Source of the DNA: DIGJ01 sp041739345
GTDB taxonomy: Bacteria; Bacillota; Clostridia; Lachnospirales; Lachnospiraceae
Assembly (NCBI GenBank): GCA_041739345.1
Contig: JBGSNZ010000004.1
Coordinates: 62,001 to 126,000 of the forward strand
Direction: 5' to 3'
DNA length: 64,000 nucleotides
Below, piece after piece: positions 55,419 through 63,968 of this stretch. Under the pieces are notes generated by a model that worked only from the letters and a program-made list of their open reading frames with translations, ran no database searches and had not been told where the DNA came from. How positions within the stretch are numbered: the first letter of the stretch is position 1; every line of letters starts with the position of its first letter. A program made the position numbers and the translations under genes.

Positions 55419-56039
55419 TCACACCTCAATATTAACAATTTTTTCTGCCATATAGATACCCAGGCCATATATTAGTAATGCTACCGTCATAATACAAATT
55501 CCAAGCAAATTGTGATACAAAACATTCATAAACCCAGGCGAAAAAATGCGCATGTATGTGATAATTCCAATGGGAATAAAAATCATAATTTTGGCTTCCA
55601 TTTGCTTACCAGCTATTAGTGTTTGAATTTCCCGTTTGATTTCAATTTTGTCACTAATATTACGAACTGTCCGATTAAGGATAGTAGCAAGATTTCCACC
55701 CGATCGTTTTGCCATAACAAAAACCTCTGTAAAATTAAGAATATCCTCTAAATGGCTTCGCTTTGCAAAATCCAATAATAAATCCTCTACTCGCTGGTTA
55801 CACTGTATTTGATTGTTTATAAAGGATAATTCCTGCATGATGTCGTCATCTTGTGCATAGATAAGTAAAAGATCTTTATGCGCCTCTCTAAAGCTATTCT
55901 CGATAGAATATCCTGCTGTAAGTGCCGCTAAAATTCCACCTAATGCATCCTTAAATTGAAGATTCAATTCCCACATTCTTTGCTTACAATAGTTTACTTT
56001 ACTTCTACGAATGATAAGTAAACAAAGAGGACTAAACAA
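55419..56039 (-). CDS. tadB: TadB-like platform protein, start disputed by one base
   Basis: The F domain is clear (ALGGILAALTAGYSIENSF, FVMAKRSGGNLATILNRTV). Given here from the first start in its frame, TTG at 56039 (206 residues, no ribosome site). The true N-terminus almost certainly lies upstream: in-frame codons continue to about 56146 and encode a membrane helix (ILKSIALIITIAYLFYD) found in TadB proteins. An ATG with AGGAG at 56149 is one base out of frame and meets a stop after three codons; one extra A in the A4 run at 56141-56144 would restore it. Follows tadA closely. Confidence 0.75.
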   Translation of the reverse strand: MFSPLCLLIIRRSKVNYCKQRMWELNLQFKDALGGILAALTAGYSIENSFREAHKDLLLIYAQDDDIMQELSFINNQIQCNQRVEDLLLDFAKRSHLEDILNFTEVFVMAKRSGGNLATILNRTVRNISDKIEIKREIQTLIAGKQMEAKIMIFIPIGIITYMRIFSPGFMNVLYHNLLGICIMTVALLIYGLGIYMAEKIVNIEV

Positions 56040-56155
56040 AACACAAAACCATATGCTATCATAAAACAGGTAAGCGATTGTTATGATAAGCGCTATACTT
56101 TTTAGAATCGTGATTACTTTTTGATTCGTGTTTAACGTTATTTTCTCATAATCTC

Positions 56156-57391
56156 CTATTTTGACATCCCTGCCTTTTCTAATTTATCCTGATTTATCAG
56201 CTTGTTACCTGTCGATATAAGATCTCCAAGTATTTTTCCTTGCTTATCTACACCCAATTCTTTAAATCGATACAAAAGATTTGTCTGTATATCTTCTCCT
56301 TCAATATCCAAAACCTCTATAATTTCTAGCACTCTTCTTGATTTATCACGCAGCCTTCCTAAATGTATGATAATATCAATTGCAGATGCAATTTGCTTTC
56401 TTGCTGACAAAAGGGGCATGTTCATTCCAATTAATGCAAGTGCCTCCAAACGATTAAGCATATCCTTTGGACTATTCGCATGCCCTGTTGACATACTAGC
56501 CGCACCCGTATTCATCGCCTGCAACATATTAATAACGGCTTCTCCATCCCGCACTTCACCAACGATTACTCGTGAAGGTCTCATTCTAAGGGACGCTTTG
56601 ATCAAATGCTCCATTGTAATTTTCTTACTTCCCTCCATAATACTCTCTCTGGTCTCAAGTCGTACAATGTTTGGCACATGATTGATTTGTAGTTCTGCGG
56701 AATCTTCAATTGTAATTACTCTCTCATCCTCAGGAATAAAATTGGAAAGCACATTAAGCAGTGTTGTTTTGCCCGATCCCGTTCCTCCACTAACAAAAAT
56801 ATTATATTGAGAAATAACCAACTTTTTTAAAAACTCCGCTACTTCGTAAGAAATAGCTCCCCAGTTAATCAGTTGCTCCATTGTGATACTTTCAAGCGGA
56901 AATTTACGTATAGTAACCGCTGGTCCATCCAATGAGACAGGAGATAGTACAACATGTATTCTGGATCCGTCTTCAAGTCTTGCATCCACAATGGGGCTTG
57001 ATTCATTTACCATGCGATTGGAACGAGATACCATTTGCTGAATTACATCCTCTAATTTCTCTTTTGATTCAAACTGTTTGTCCCATTTTTCTATCCTTCC
57101 ATGCGATTCTATAAAGATGGTTTTCCAGCCGTTTATCATTATTTCTGAAATCTCATTATTATCAATCAATTCCTGCAATACATCATATTTACGAATTCCA
57201 TTAAAAAGTTCCAGCTTTAGTGTTTGTTTTTCTCTCACATCTAAGAAAGTTTCTTGGCTATATTCAATAATACTATCATCTATAATATTTTGTATTTCTT
57301 CATCACTAACTTCACCAAGATAGGCTAACTTATTCAGGACAATTTGCTTAATCTCAAGTTTACGATTCGTTTGTCCGGTACAGTAATTCAT
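56156..57391 (-). CDS. tadA: TadA/CpaF secretion ATPase
   Basis: 411 residues. Cytosolic hexameric ATPase powering Flp pilus assembly. P-loop GGTGSGKTTLLNVL (202-215), Walker B/ASP and His boxes in MRPSRVIVGEVRDGEAINM-type and MSTGHANSPKD, plus the DGPAVTIRKF CpaF signature. The start (ATG at 57391) lies 32 bases inside the preceding gene, after GGGGAAG, so it is translationally coupled. Confidence 0.95.
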   Translation of the reverse strand: MNYCTGQTNRKLEIKQIVLNKLAYLGEVSDEEIQNIIDDSIIEYSQETFLDVREKQTLKLELFNGIRKYDVLQELIDNNEISEIMINGWKTIFIESHGRIEKWDKQFESKEKLEDVIQQMVSRSNRMVNESSPIVDARLEDGSRIHVVLSPVSLDGPAVTIRKFPLESITMEQLINWGAISYEVAEFLKKLVISQYNIFVSGGTGSGKTTLLNVLSNFIPEDERVITIEDSAELQINHVPNIVRLETRESIMEGSKKITMEHLIKASLRMRPSRVIVGEVRDGEAVINMLQAMNTGAASMSTGHANSPKDMLNRLEALALIGMNMPLLSARKQIASAIDIIIHLGRLRDKSRRVLEIIEVLDIEGEDIQTNLLYRFKELGVDKQGKILGDLISTGNKLINQDKLEKAGMSK

Positions 57392-58364
57392 TGATAAACT
57401 TCCCCAGCTCTCCTTCTAACAATTGTTCTGTTTTATAATTTCCATTCGCAATCCCTACATCCCACGGCAACATAAGTGGAGCCATACGATTCATCAAAGC
57501 TTCCTTTTCTTCAAAGCAAAACAACCTTTGAAATGCAGTTTCTTTGCTTATACCAGTATCTGCTTTTAAGTGTGTCACATAAATCTTTCTACACCGTTCC
57601 AGAATATAAAGAACAATTTCGTTTAAATTACCAAAGTCAAATACGATACTCTGATAAACTTGTGTCTTAACTAGTTCCTCCATTAGAAAGTCCATGTCCC
57701 CTTTTTCTAACTCCCGCAAATCTCCATAATGTGTTACTGCACAGATACAATCAACTCCTGCAATCGTAGTGGCCATGGATTGTATTTTCATCAGTATTCC
57801 TTTCTGCCTTTGTTTCAAATAGTAAATCACATCTGACATGCCGCCTTTATTCTTGGTTTCAAAAACACTACTCCCCAATGATTCAAAGTTTAAGTATAGT
57901 GTGCGCTCTGATTTTGCAACTGCTTCTGCAAATGCAAGTGAAAAGGTAGTCTTTCCACTTCCACCATTTGGAGAAATAACACCAAAGAACTTTACCGGAC
58001 TTTCATTGCTACCATCTTGATTTGATGTTTTCATACTTTGATCAAGGGAAGCAACAATACCAGAAAGGATTCGTTCTGCTGACTGGAATTTATAAATGAA
58101 CGGATACTGCCCTTCCTCCAGCTTGTCCTCTTCTGATAAAACAAGTACTTTGGAAATCGCAGTAGGTTCTTTCATTTTTTCTAATGCACTTTCACAAATA
58201 AGCAGTACTTCCAGCTTATTTTCTTGTAAATATGCATTTAATCGCTCTATACTCGTAAACAAGCATATTTCATAATGAAAATTATTTTTTTGATTTAGAT
58301 ATTCCATTAGATTATTGGCATAGTCAATTTCATAATCGAAAATACCCAGTATACCCTGTTTCAA
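57360..58364 (-). CDS. CpaE/TadZ-like MinD-type ATPase
   Basis: 334 residues, TTG start at 58364 after AAAGGAG. N-terminal 110 residues form a receiver-like pseudo-domain (FDYEIDYANNLMEYL). The P-loop-type ATPase follows with SPNGGSGKTTFSLA (about 128-141), a deviant Walker A of the ParA/MinD class, and DFGNLNEIVLYI. The family localises the Tad apparatus to a pole or surface site. Begins 12 bases after tadV. Confidence 0.85.
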   Translation of the reverse strand: MKQGILGIFDYEIDYANNLMEYLNQKNNFHYEICLFTSIERLNAYLQENKLEVLLICESALEKMKEPTAISKVLVLSEEDKLEEGQYPFIYKFQSAERILSGIVASLDQSMKTSNQDGSNESPVKFFGVISPNGGSGKTTFSLAFAEAVAKSERTLYLNFESLGSSVFETKNKGGMSDVIYYLKQRQKGILMKIQSMATTIAGVDCICAVTHYGDLRELEKGDMDFLMEELVKTQVYQSIVFDFGNLNEIVLYILERCRKIYVTHLKADTGISKETAFQRLFCFEEKEALMNRMAPLMLPWDVGIANGNYKTEQLLEGELGKFINELLYRTNES

Positions 58365-58376
58365 ATTAACTCCTTT

Positions 58377-58847
58377 CTATCTGGTTTGTAAGACAACGTA
58401 TAGATGAGCCATGAAAATTGCAAGTGAAAAATGGATGACAGGATCTCTACCTTCACGTTTCGCATCATAATATTTAGTTATTTTTTTTGTTGTTACATAA
58501 TTGGAAATATAGCAGTAAAAATACTGCAAACGAATGTTAAGATTGCCACATCGGACAATTTGAATAATTGAAAGGATAGCACCAAAAAATAGTGATATTA
58601 GAATAAAAGACGGTATTGCTTTGTATCCATAAAAGCTTCCTAAAACTGCAAGCAGTTTAATATCTCCTGCTCCCAAAGTACGAATATAGAATAATGGCCA
58701 CATGATGATAATAGGGAATAAGGCCCCTAAAAGACCACTTACATAAGTACCTTCTCGAAACACAAAATACATTCCTACTGCAAGACCACAAAAAATAATC
58801 TCATTTTTGATTTTCCATGTTTTCAGATCACATAATACTGCGGTCAA
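58377..58847 (-). CDS. tadV: TadV/CpaA prepilin peptidase, start disputed by one base
   Basis: 156 residues from a TTG at 58847 that lacks a ribosome site. Catalytic Asp motifs: CDLKTWKIKN and TLGAGDIKLLAV (GxGD). It cleaves Flp-type prepilins. The first membrane helix is encoded by in-frame codons upstream of the TTG (QQIIIVILLTAVL), so the real gene is longer. The only ATG with a good AAAGGAG site (58882) is one base out of frame; one extra A in the A3 run at 58872-58874 would join them. First gene of the Tad operon. Confidence 0.78.
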   Translation of the reverse strand: MTAVLCDLKTWKIKNEIIFCGLAVGMYFVFREGTYVSGLLGALFPIIIMWPLFYIRTLGAGDIKLLAVLGSFYGYKAIPSFILISLFFGAILSIIQIVRCGNLNIRLQYFYCYISNYVTTKKITKYYDAKREGRDPVIHFSLAIFMAHLYVVLQTR

Positions 58848-58932
58848 TAAAATAACGATAATAATTTGTTGTTTAACGACATTATCTCCTTTCTTTGTTA
58901 TATTGGCATAATATCACAAATACTGTTTGTTG

Positions 58933-59142
58933 TCAAGCTCCATTTACGCAATAAGTTATTGCATACAGCAAAACAAAACCCGGTGCTCCAAGGAGTCCCA
59001 ATGTGACCATTGTCTCGACATTAATACCAACCACAATATTCATTGAAACTGCCTGAAAGATCGCATTCATTGCAAAAATTCCAATTGCACCAAATACCAA
59101 GCGAAGCATTACATTTCCAATCCATTTTAAAAATTCAATCAT
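58933..59142 (-). CDS. bofA: BofA-like sporulation protein
   Basis: 69 residues with two membrane helices. The C-terminal VTLGLLGAPGFVLLYAI matches BofA, which with SpoIVFA holds the SpoIVFB protease inactive until pro-sigma-K is to be processed in the mother cell. The ribosome site is weak. It is head-to-head with a YaaL-like gene; in bacilli yaaL and bofA are neighbours in the same direction, so synteny supports the call. Confidence 0.82.
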   Translation of the reverse strand: MIEFLKWIGNVMLRLVFGAIGIFAMNAIFQAVSMNIVVGINVETMVTLGLLGAPGFVLLYAITYCVNGA

Positions 59143-59397
59143 TGTTAAATACCAAGCTCAAGCAAACACACTAGCATGTTCATTTGAGACGCAAACACAA
59201 AGGGGCAGAAGTTATGTGTTTGCATTTACCCTTTCTTTTAAATTTTTCACTTATCTCCACCATTTCCACGCATGTCTTTTGCGCATATTAAACTAACGCT
59301 ATGGATTACGCAGGCACAAACTAAATTACCTTTTGGTATAATTTTTCAATTTATGATTATACTGTTAATATCACCATATTATAGAAGGAAATATATT

Positions 59398-59640
59398 ATG
59401 CTAGGAAAAAGAAAATCTATCTTACAAATACAGCAAGCTCTCATTCAGGAGGAGCTAGAACGAACAAAGATTGCACTTGATTGTGCATACTCCAACTTTG
59501 AAAACTCTACAGACCCTGATTTGATCGACTGCTCCATTTATGAGCTCAAAGCAGCTCAGCAGCGCTACAAAGTCCTCTTAAAACAAGCCAAACATCTATA
59601 CAATGTAAAAGATCAAATGACTGCAGAAGGACAATTTTAG
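59398..59640 (+). CDS. YaaL-like (DUF2508) small protein
   Basis: 80 residues from the ATG at 59398 (AGAAGGAAA upstream); a longer reading to 59272 lacks a ribosome site. Helical, with LERTKIALDCAYSNFENSTD and LIDCSIYELKAAQQRYK, which is the DUF2508/YaaL pattern (xxAYxxFxxxxDPxLID). Function is unknown; it accompanies bofA in many spore formers. The stretch 59143-59397 shows only a possible divergent promoter region, no gene. Confidence 0.82.
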   Translation: MLGKRKSILQIQQALIQEELERTKIALDCAYSNFENSTDPDLIDCSIYELKAAQQRYKVLLKQAKHLYNVKDQMTAEGQF

Positions 59641-59659
59641 CAAAATTAGAACTATAATA

Positions 59660-59699
59660 AAAAAGCGAGGTTCCATTCACTGGAAAGCCTCGCTCTTTT
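59660..59699. terminator. Terminator between yaaL and copZ
   Basis: AAAAGCGAGGTTCCA, loop TTCAC, TGGAAAGCCTCGCTCTTTT; works in both directions. Confidence 0.9.
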
Positions 59700-59702
59700 C
59701 GT

Positions 59703-59897
59703 TTATTCTTCAATTGCTGTAAATCCAAGATCATCCAATTCATCAATGGCTGTTTTTACACAATGATCGCACCCATCAATGCTAACTTTTTTTTCTTCTA
59801 ACGAAACACTAAACTTTAGATCAGCAGCTGTTAGTGCTTTTGTAATTCGATCCACGCACGCATTGCAATGCATCTCCTCCACTTTCAATACTCGCAT
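59703..59897 (-). CDS. copZ: CopZ-like copper chaperone (HMA domain)
   Basis: 64 residues, start ATG at 59897 with GGAGG 7 bases upstream. A single heavy-metal-associated domain: EEMHCNACVDRITKAL has the M-x-C-x-x-C copper site, followed by SVSLEEKKVSIDGC and a second Cys pair DHCV. It carries Cu(I) to the CopA ATPase. Third gene of the copA-csoR-copZ run, 33 bases behind csoR. Confidence 0.88.
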   Translation of the reverse strand: MRVLKVEEMHCNACVDRITKALTAADLKFSVSLEEKKVSIDGCDHCVKTAIDELDDLGFTAIEE

Positions 59898-59930
59898 TCT
59901 TACACCTCCTCTCAACAATACGGTATATAT

Positions 59931-60230
59931 TTATTTCATCAGCTTTACAAGTGTCTTCACAAGCTCGTCTACTACTTCATCCTTTCCCTCTCGTATATCT
60001 TGGACAACACAAGTTCTGATATGATTACCTAAAAGGACTTTATTAAATCCATTTAATGCAGACTGAACGGCTGATACCTGCGTCAGTATATCAACACAGT
60101 ATGCCTCATTCTCAACCATACCTTTGATTCCACGTACCTGACCTTCAATTCGATTCAGGCGGGTAATCAGGTCTTTATATTCATTTGGTCCGCGATGTTT
60201 GTGTTTTATACTTTCAATTTTTTCTTCCAT
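59931..60230 (-). CDS. csoR: CsoR-type copper-sensing repressor
   Basis: 99 residues, all-helical DUF156 family. The metal triad is present: Cys in NEAYCVDIL, His and Cys in GNHIRTCVV (C-x-x-x spacing typical of Cu sensors). RLNRIEGQVRGIKGMV is the family signature. Binding Cu(I) releases it from DNA. 10 bases after copA. Its operator ATACCC-N5-GGGTAT is in front of copA. Confidence 0.93.
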   Translation of the reverse strand: MEEKIESIKHKHRGPNEYKDLITRLNRIEGQVRGIKGMVENEAYCVDILTQVSAVQSALNGFNKVLLGNHIRTCVVQDIREGKDEVVDELVKTLVKLMK

Positions 60231-60240
60231 ACAAATCTCC

Positions 60241-62511
60241 CTATAGTTTTTTCATTTTTAATCGCAATGCATTTCCTACCACACATACCGAGCTGAGAGA
60301 CATTGCGAAGCCACCAATCATTGGGCTTAAGAGTGTCCCGTTAATAAGGTATAGCGCACCTGCTGCAACTGGTATGCCAATGATATTATAAAAAAATGCC
60401 CAGAATAAGTTTTGCTTTACATTTCGTATGGTTAGCTGACTTAATCGAATTGCTTTCGCTACATCGCGAAGATCGGATTTCATGAGTACAATATCACCAG
60501 ATTCAATCGCTATATCGCTGCCGTTTCCGATAGCAACGCCAATATCTGCCTGGGCAAGTGCCGGTGCATCATTGATACCATCTCCGACCATCATAACCTT
60601 TTTGCCCGCTTTCTGCAATTTGGCAATTACATCAGCTTTTTCATTCGGAAGCACCTCAGCTATTACCTTGTCTACCTTTGCCTGTTTACCGATATATTCA
60701 GCTGCCAGCACGTTGTCTCCAGTTAGCATATAAACACTGGCCCCCGTTTTTTTCATCGCCTGTATTGCTTCCTCACTTGTTTCACGAACTACATCGGCAA
60801 CACTAATAATACCTAATAACGAATTCTCCATTGCTATATACATCGGAGTCTGACCCATTTTTGCCAGGGCATCTCCTTGTGCTTCAAAAGGTACATAATC
60901 TATCTTTCGATCTTTTAATAACTTTTTATTTCCAACCAGTACTTTCTCGCCTGACGATAAGGAAGCTTCCACTCCCATTCCTACAAGATTTACAAATTCG
61001 GTTGCCTGATACTTTAGTGTTCCCAGTTCTTTGGCTTTATCTACTATAGCAAGCCCAAGTGGATGACTTGATAAGTTTTCAACTGCCGCTGCAATCTGAA
61101 GCACCTCTTCTTTGCTAATTTGACTATCTTTAGTCGTAATTACCTGCGTTACGACTGGCTTTCCTTTCGTAATCGTTCCCGTCTTATCAAGGACAATGGT
61201 ATCGATCTTATGTGTTTGTTCCAATGCTTCCCCAGAACGTATTAAAATACCATGATTTGCACCAAGTCCGGTCCCTACCATGATAGCCGTTGGCGTTGCA
61301 AGCCCAAGCGCACAAGGACAAGCAATGACAAGAACTGATACAAAAATAGTTAATGCAAAAGCGATATCTTTTCCAGCAATCAGCCATACAACCGCCGAAA
61401 GAAGCGCAATTGTCATAACAATTGGAACAAAGTAACCTGCCACCTTATCTGCTACCTTTGATATCGGAGCCTTCTTTCCTTGCGCATCCTCTATCATCTT
61501 TATAATTTTTGAAAGCGTTGTATCCTCTCCAACCTTCGTAATTTCAATCTCAAATGCACCATTAAAATTAATGCTTCCACCAATTACCTTATCTTTTGTA
61601 ATTTTATCCACAGGAATACTCTCACCTGTCAACATGGACTCATCAATACTGCCGCTACCATCTATAATAATACCATCAAGCGGAATCTTTTCACCCGGCC
61701 TTACAATTACAATATCACCAACTTTTAATTCTTCAATTGCAACTTGGCGTTCCCCATTTCCTGTCTTTAGCATAGCTACTAAAGGTTTTAGTTCCAATAA
61801 TTTTTGAATCGCTCCTTGGGTCTTTTTCTTGCTATTTTTCTCCATGTACTTTCCAACCATAACCAAAGTAACAACGACGGCGGCTGATTCATAATACAAA
61901 TTATGAACCGAATGCTCCTTCAGTGGAATTAGAAAGGTCATGATTAGACTATAGATAAATGCACTTGATGTTCCAATTGCAACCAATGAATCCATATTGG
62001 GGTTGCCATGGAATAAGGTCTTAAATCCCACAATATAAAAATTTCGACCAAAGTAAAGAGCCGGTATTGTAAATAGTAGCTGAATTAGTGCAAAGTTACT
62101 TGGATATTCCATCATCTGAAACATACTAGGAAGTGGCAATTCAAAAGGTAGCATATGCCCCATTGCAATATATAACAAGGGCACAGTACAGATAATTGCA
62201 CCTAGTAAGCGCTTCTTTGCATCCTTTAGCGCTACTTCTTCCTCTGTTAGTTGATCCTTTTCACTACTACTGTTTTTTACCTTATTATCTATAGTCTTTT
62301 GATTCTCTCGCATTCCAAAACCAGCTTTTTCCACCTTTTGCTTAATCTGCTCTGGTCCCACCTTTGTTTCATCATAGGATATGGTCATGCGATTTGTAGT
62401 CAGATTCACATCGCTTCGCTCCACTCCCTCTAGTTTTCTTGTGACTCGTTCTACCGCGCAACTACACGCTGCACAAGTCATACCATCTATCATATAAACT
62501 TCCTCTTTCAT
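60241..62511 (-). CDS. copA: Copper-exporting P-type ATPase
   Basis: 756 residues, P1B-1 ATPase for Cu(I)/Ag(I) efflux. N-terminal HMA with GMTCAACSCAVERV (residues 10-23), membrane CPC motif VIACPCALGLATPTA, phosphorylation DKTGTITKGKPVV, SSHPLGLAIV, MVGDGINDAPALAQAD and the Cu-type NLFWAFFYNIIGIPVAAG in helix 7. Only one HMA domain. The ribosome site is AGGAGG, 5 bases upstream. First gene of the copper operon. Confidence 0.97.
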   Translation of the reverse strand: MKEEVYMIDGMTCAACSCAVERVTRKLEGVERSDVNLTTNRMTISYDETKVGPEQIKQKVEKAGFGMRENQKTIDNKVKNSSSEKDQLTEEEVALKDAKKRLLGAIICTVPLLYIAMGHMLPFELPLPSMFQMMEYPSNFALIQLLFTIPALYFGRNFYIVGFKTLFHGNPNMDSLVAIGTSSAFIYSLIMTFLIPLKEHSVHNLYYESAAVVVTLVMVGKYMEKNSKKKTQGAIQKLLELKPLVAMLKTGNGERQVAIEELKVGDIVIVRPGEKIPLDGIIIDGSGSIDESMLTGESIPVDKITKDKVIGGSINFNGAFEIEITKVGEDTTLSKIIKMIEDAQGKKAPISKVADKVAGYFVPIVMTIALLSAVVWLIAGKDIAFALTIFVSVLVIACPCALGLATPTAIMVGTGLGANHGILIRSGEALEQTHKIDTIVLDKTGTITKGKPVVTQVITTKDSQISKEEVLQIAAAVENLSSHPLGLAIVDKAKELGTLKYQATEFVNLVGMGVEASLSSGEKVLVGNKKLLKDRKIDYVPFEAQGDALAKMGQTPMYIAMENSLLGIISVADVVRETSEEAIQAMKKTGASVYMLTGDNVLAAEYIGKQAKVDKVIAEVLPNEKADVIAKLQKAGKKVMMVGDGINDAPALAQADIGVAIGNGSDIAIESGDIVLMKSDLRDVAKAIRLSQLTIRNVKQNLFWAFFYNIIGIPVAAGALYLINGTLLSPMIGGFAMSLSSVCVVGNALRLKMKKL

Positions 62512-62545
62512 CGTATCCTCCTATCTATGTACCTACACTAACAGC

Positions 62546-62562
62546 ATACCCCCTATGGGTAT
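62546..62562 (-). promoter_or_regulatory. CsoR operator upstream of copA
   Basis: ATACCCCCTATGGGTAT: 6-base arms around a 5-base centre, close to the TACCC/GGGTA operators of CsoR. It lies 35 bases upstream of the copA start. Confidence 0.85.
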
Positions 62563-62604
62563 ATTTCTAGATTACACGAAATTATTTAATCTGTCAAGTA
62601 GACA

Positions 62605-62650
62605 TAAAAAAATACCCCAACCGGAAATTTACATTTCCACTTGGGGCATT
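62605..62650 (-). terminator. Terminator of murA
   Basis: On the minus strand TGCCCCAAGTGGAAATGTAA folds with TTTCCGGTTGGGGTA and is followed by TTTTTTT. Confidence 0.88.
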
Positions 62651-62669
62651 GATATCAGTCTATTTCAAT

Positions 62670-63968
62670 TCAACCTACTTTTAATTTAAATTTCTGAATC
62701 GCTTTTTCATCCTCAACGTCAACTTTTTCCATATCAGCGCCAAGCTCTTTCATCTTCTTTTCAAAGGTTTCATAGCCTCGTTCAATATATTCAATCTGAT
62801 CAATAAAGGTAAATCCTTTTGCCACTAAACCTGCAATAACAAGCGCTGCTCCAGCACGAAGATCGGGTGCACTTACAATTGCTCCAGTCAATTCTGGAAC
62901 TCCTGCAATAATCGCCGAGTTTCCTTCCACTGTAATAGAAGTTCCCATTCGATTCAATTCATCGACATATTTAAAGCGATTTTCAAATATACTTTCTGTA
63001 ACAATACTAGTGCCTTTTGATAAAGCCAAAAGTGTTGCGATTTGTGGTTGCATATCGGTAGGAAATCCAGGATATGGAAGTGTCTTTACATGTGTACTAC
63101 CTAATCTTTTTCCGGAAGACACACGAATAGAATCGTCAAATTCTTCTACCCTAGCCCCAATTTCAACTAATTTAGCAGAAATTGCTTCTAAGTGCTTTGG
63201 TATTACATTTTTAATTAAAACATCACCGCGAGTTGCTGCGGCAGCAAGCATAAAAGTTCCTGCTTCAATCTGATCCGGCACAATAGAATATTCGCTTGCA
63301 TGAAGCTTCTCTGCTCCTTTGATACGAATGACATCCGTTCCAGCACCTTTGATATTGGCTCCCATGCTATTTAGGAAATTCGCAACATCAACAATATGTG
63401 GTTCTTTTGCCGCGTTTTCAATAATTGTTTTTCCTTCTGCCATGCAAGAAGCGAGCATAATATTTATGGTAGCACCAACACTAACCATATCCAGGTAGAT
63501 ATGGCTTCCCTTTAATCGGTCTGCCTTGGCGTCTATCATTCCTTGCTCAATCTTTACCGTTGCACCAAGGGCCTTAAATCCTTTAATGTGCTGATCAATT
63601 GGCCTACTTCCAATATTACAACCACCCGGCAGGGCCACTTGCGCTTTTTTATATTTTCCAAGAAGTGCTCCTAATAAATAATAGGAAGCTCGGATTTTTC
63701 TTATATATTCATAATCAATATTAACCGCACCTATACTGCTTCCGTTGATTTTTACCGTATGCGCATCTACACGTTCTACTATCGCACCAATACCTTCAAT
63801 CGCTTGTAGTAACACATTTATATCTCTAACATCCGGTAAATTATCAATCGTAACTGTTTCATCTGTCATAATGGCTGCTGCCAAAATTCCCAGAGCCGCG
63901 TTTTTAGCTCCACCTATGGTGACACTGCCATCTAATGGCTTTCCACCCTTTATTATATATTGCTCCAT
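62670..63968 (-). CDS. murA: MurA: UDP-GlcNAc 1-carboxyvinyltransferase
   Basis: 432 residues, complete. It transfers enolpyruvate from PEP to UDP-GlcNAc, the first committed step of peptidoglycan synthesis. Catalytic Cys at residue 117 in LPGGCNIGSRPIDQH, so fosfomycin-sensitive by class; K22-N23 in GGAKNAALG and later PGFPTDMQPQ, ESIFENRFKYVDELNRMG are family signatures. The ribosome site is GAGGTG. It is alone, with a terminator between it and copA. Confidence 0.97.
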   Translation of the reverse strand: MEQYIIKGGKPLDGSVTIGGAKNAALGILAAAIMTDETVTIDNLPDVRDINVLLQAIEGIGAIVERVDAHTVKINGSSIGAVNIDYEYIRKIRASYYLLGALLGKYKKAQVALPGGCNIGSRPIDQHIKGFKALGATVKIEQGMIDAKADRLKGSHIYLDMVSVGATINIMLASCMAEGKTIIENAAKEPHIVDVANFLNSMGANIKGAGTDVIRIKGAEKLHASEYSIVPDQIEAGTFMLAAAATRGDVLIKNVIPKHLEAISAKLVEIGARVEEFDDSIRVSSGKRLGSTHVKTLPYPGFPTDMQPQIATLLALSKGTSIVTESIFENRFKYVDELNRMGTSITVEGNSAIIAGVPELTGAIVSAPDLRAGAALVIAGLVAKGFTFIDQIEYIERGYETFEKKMKELGADMEKVDVEDEKAIQKFKLKVG

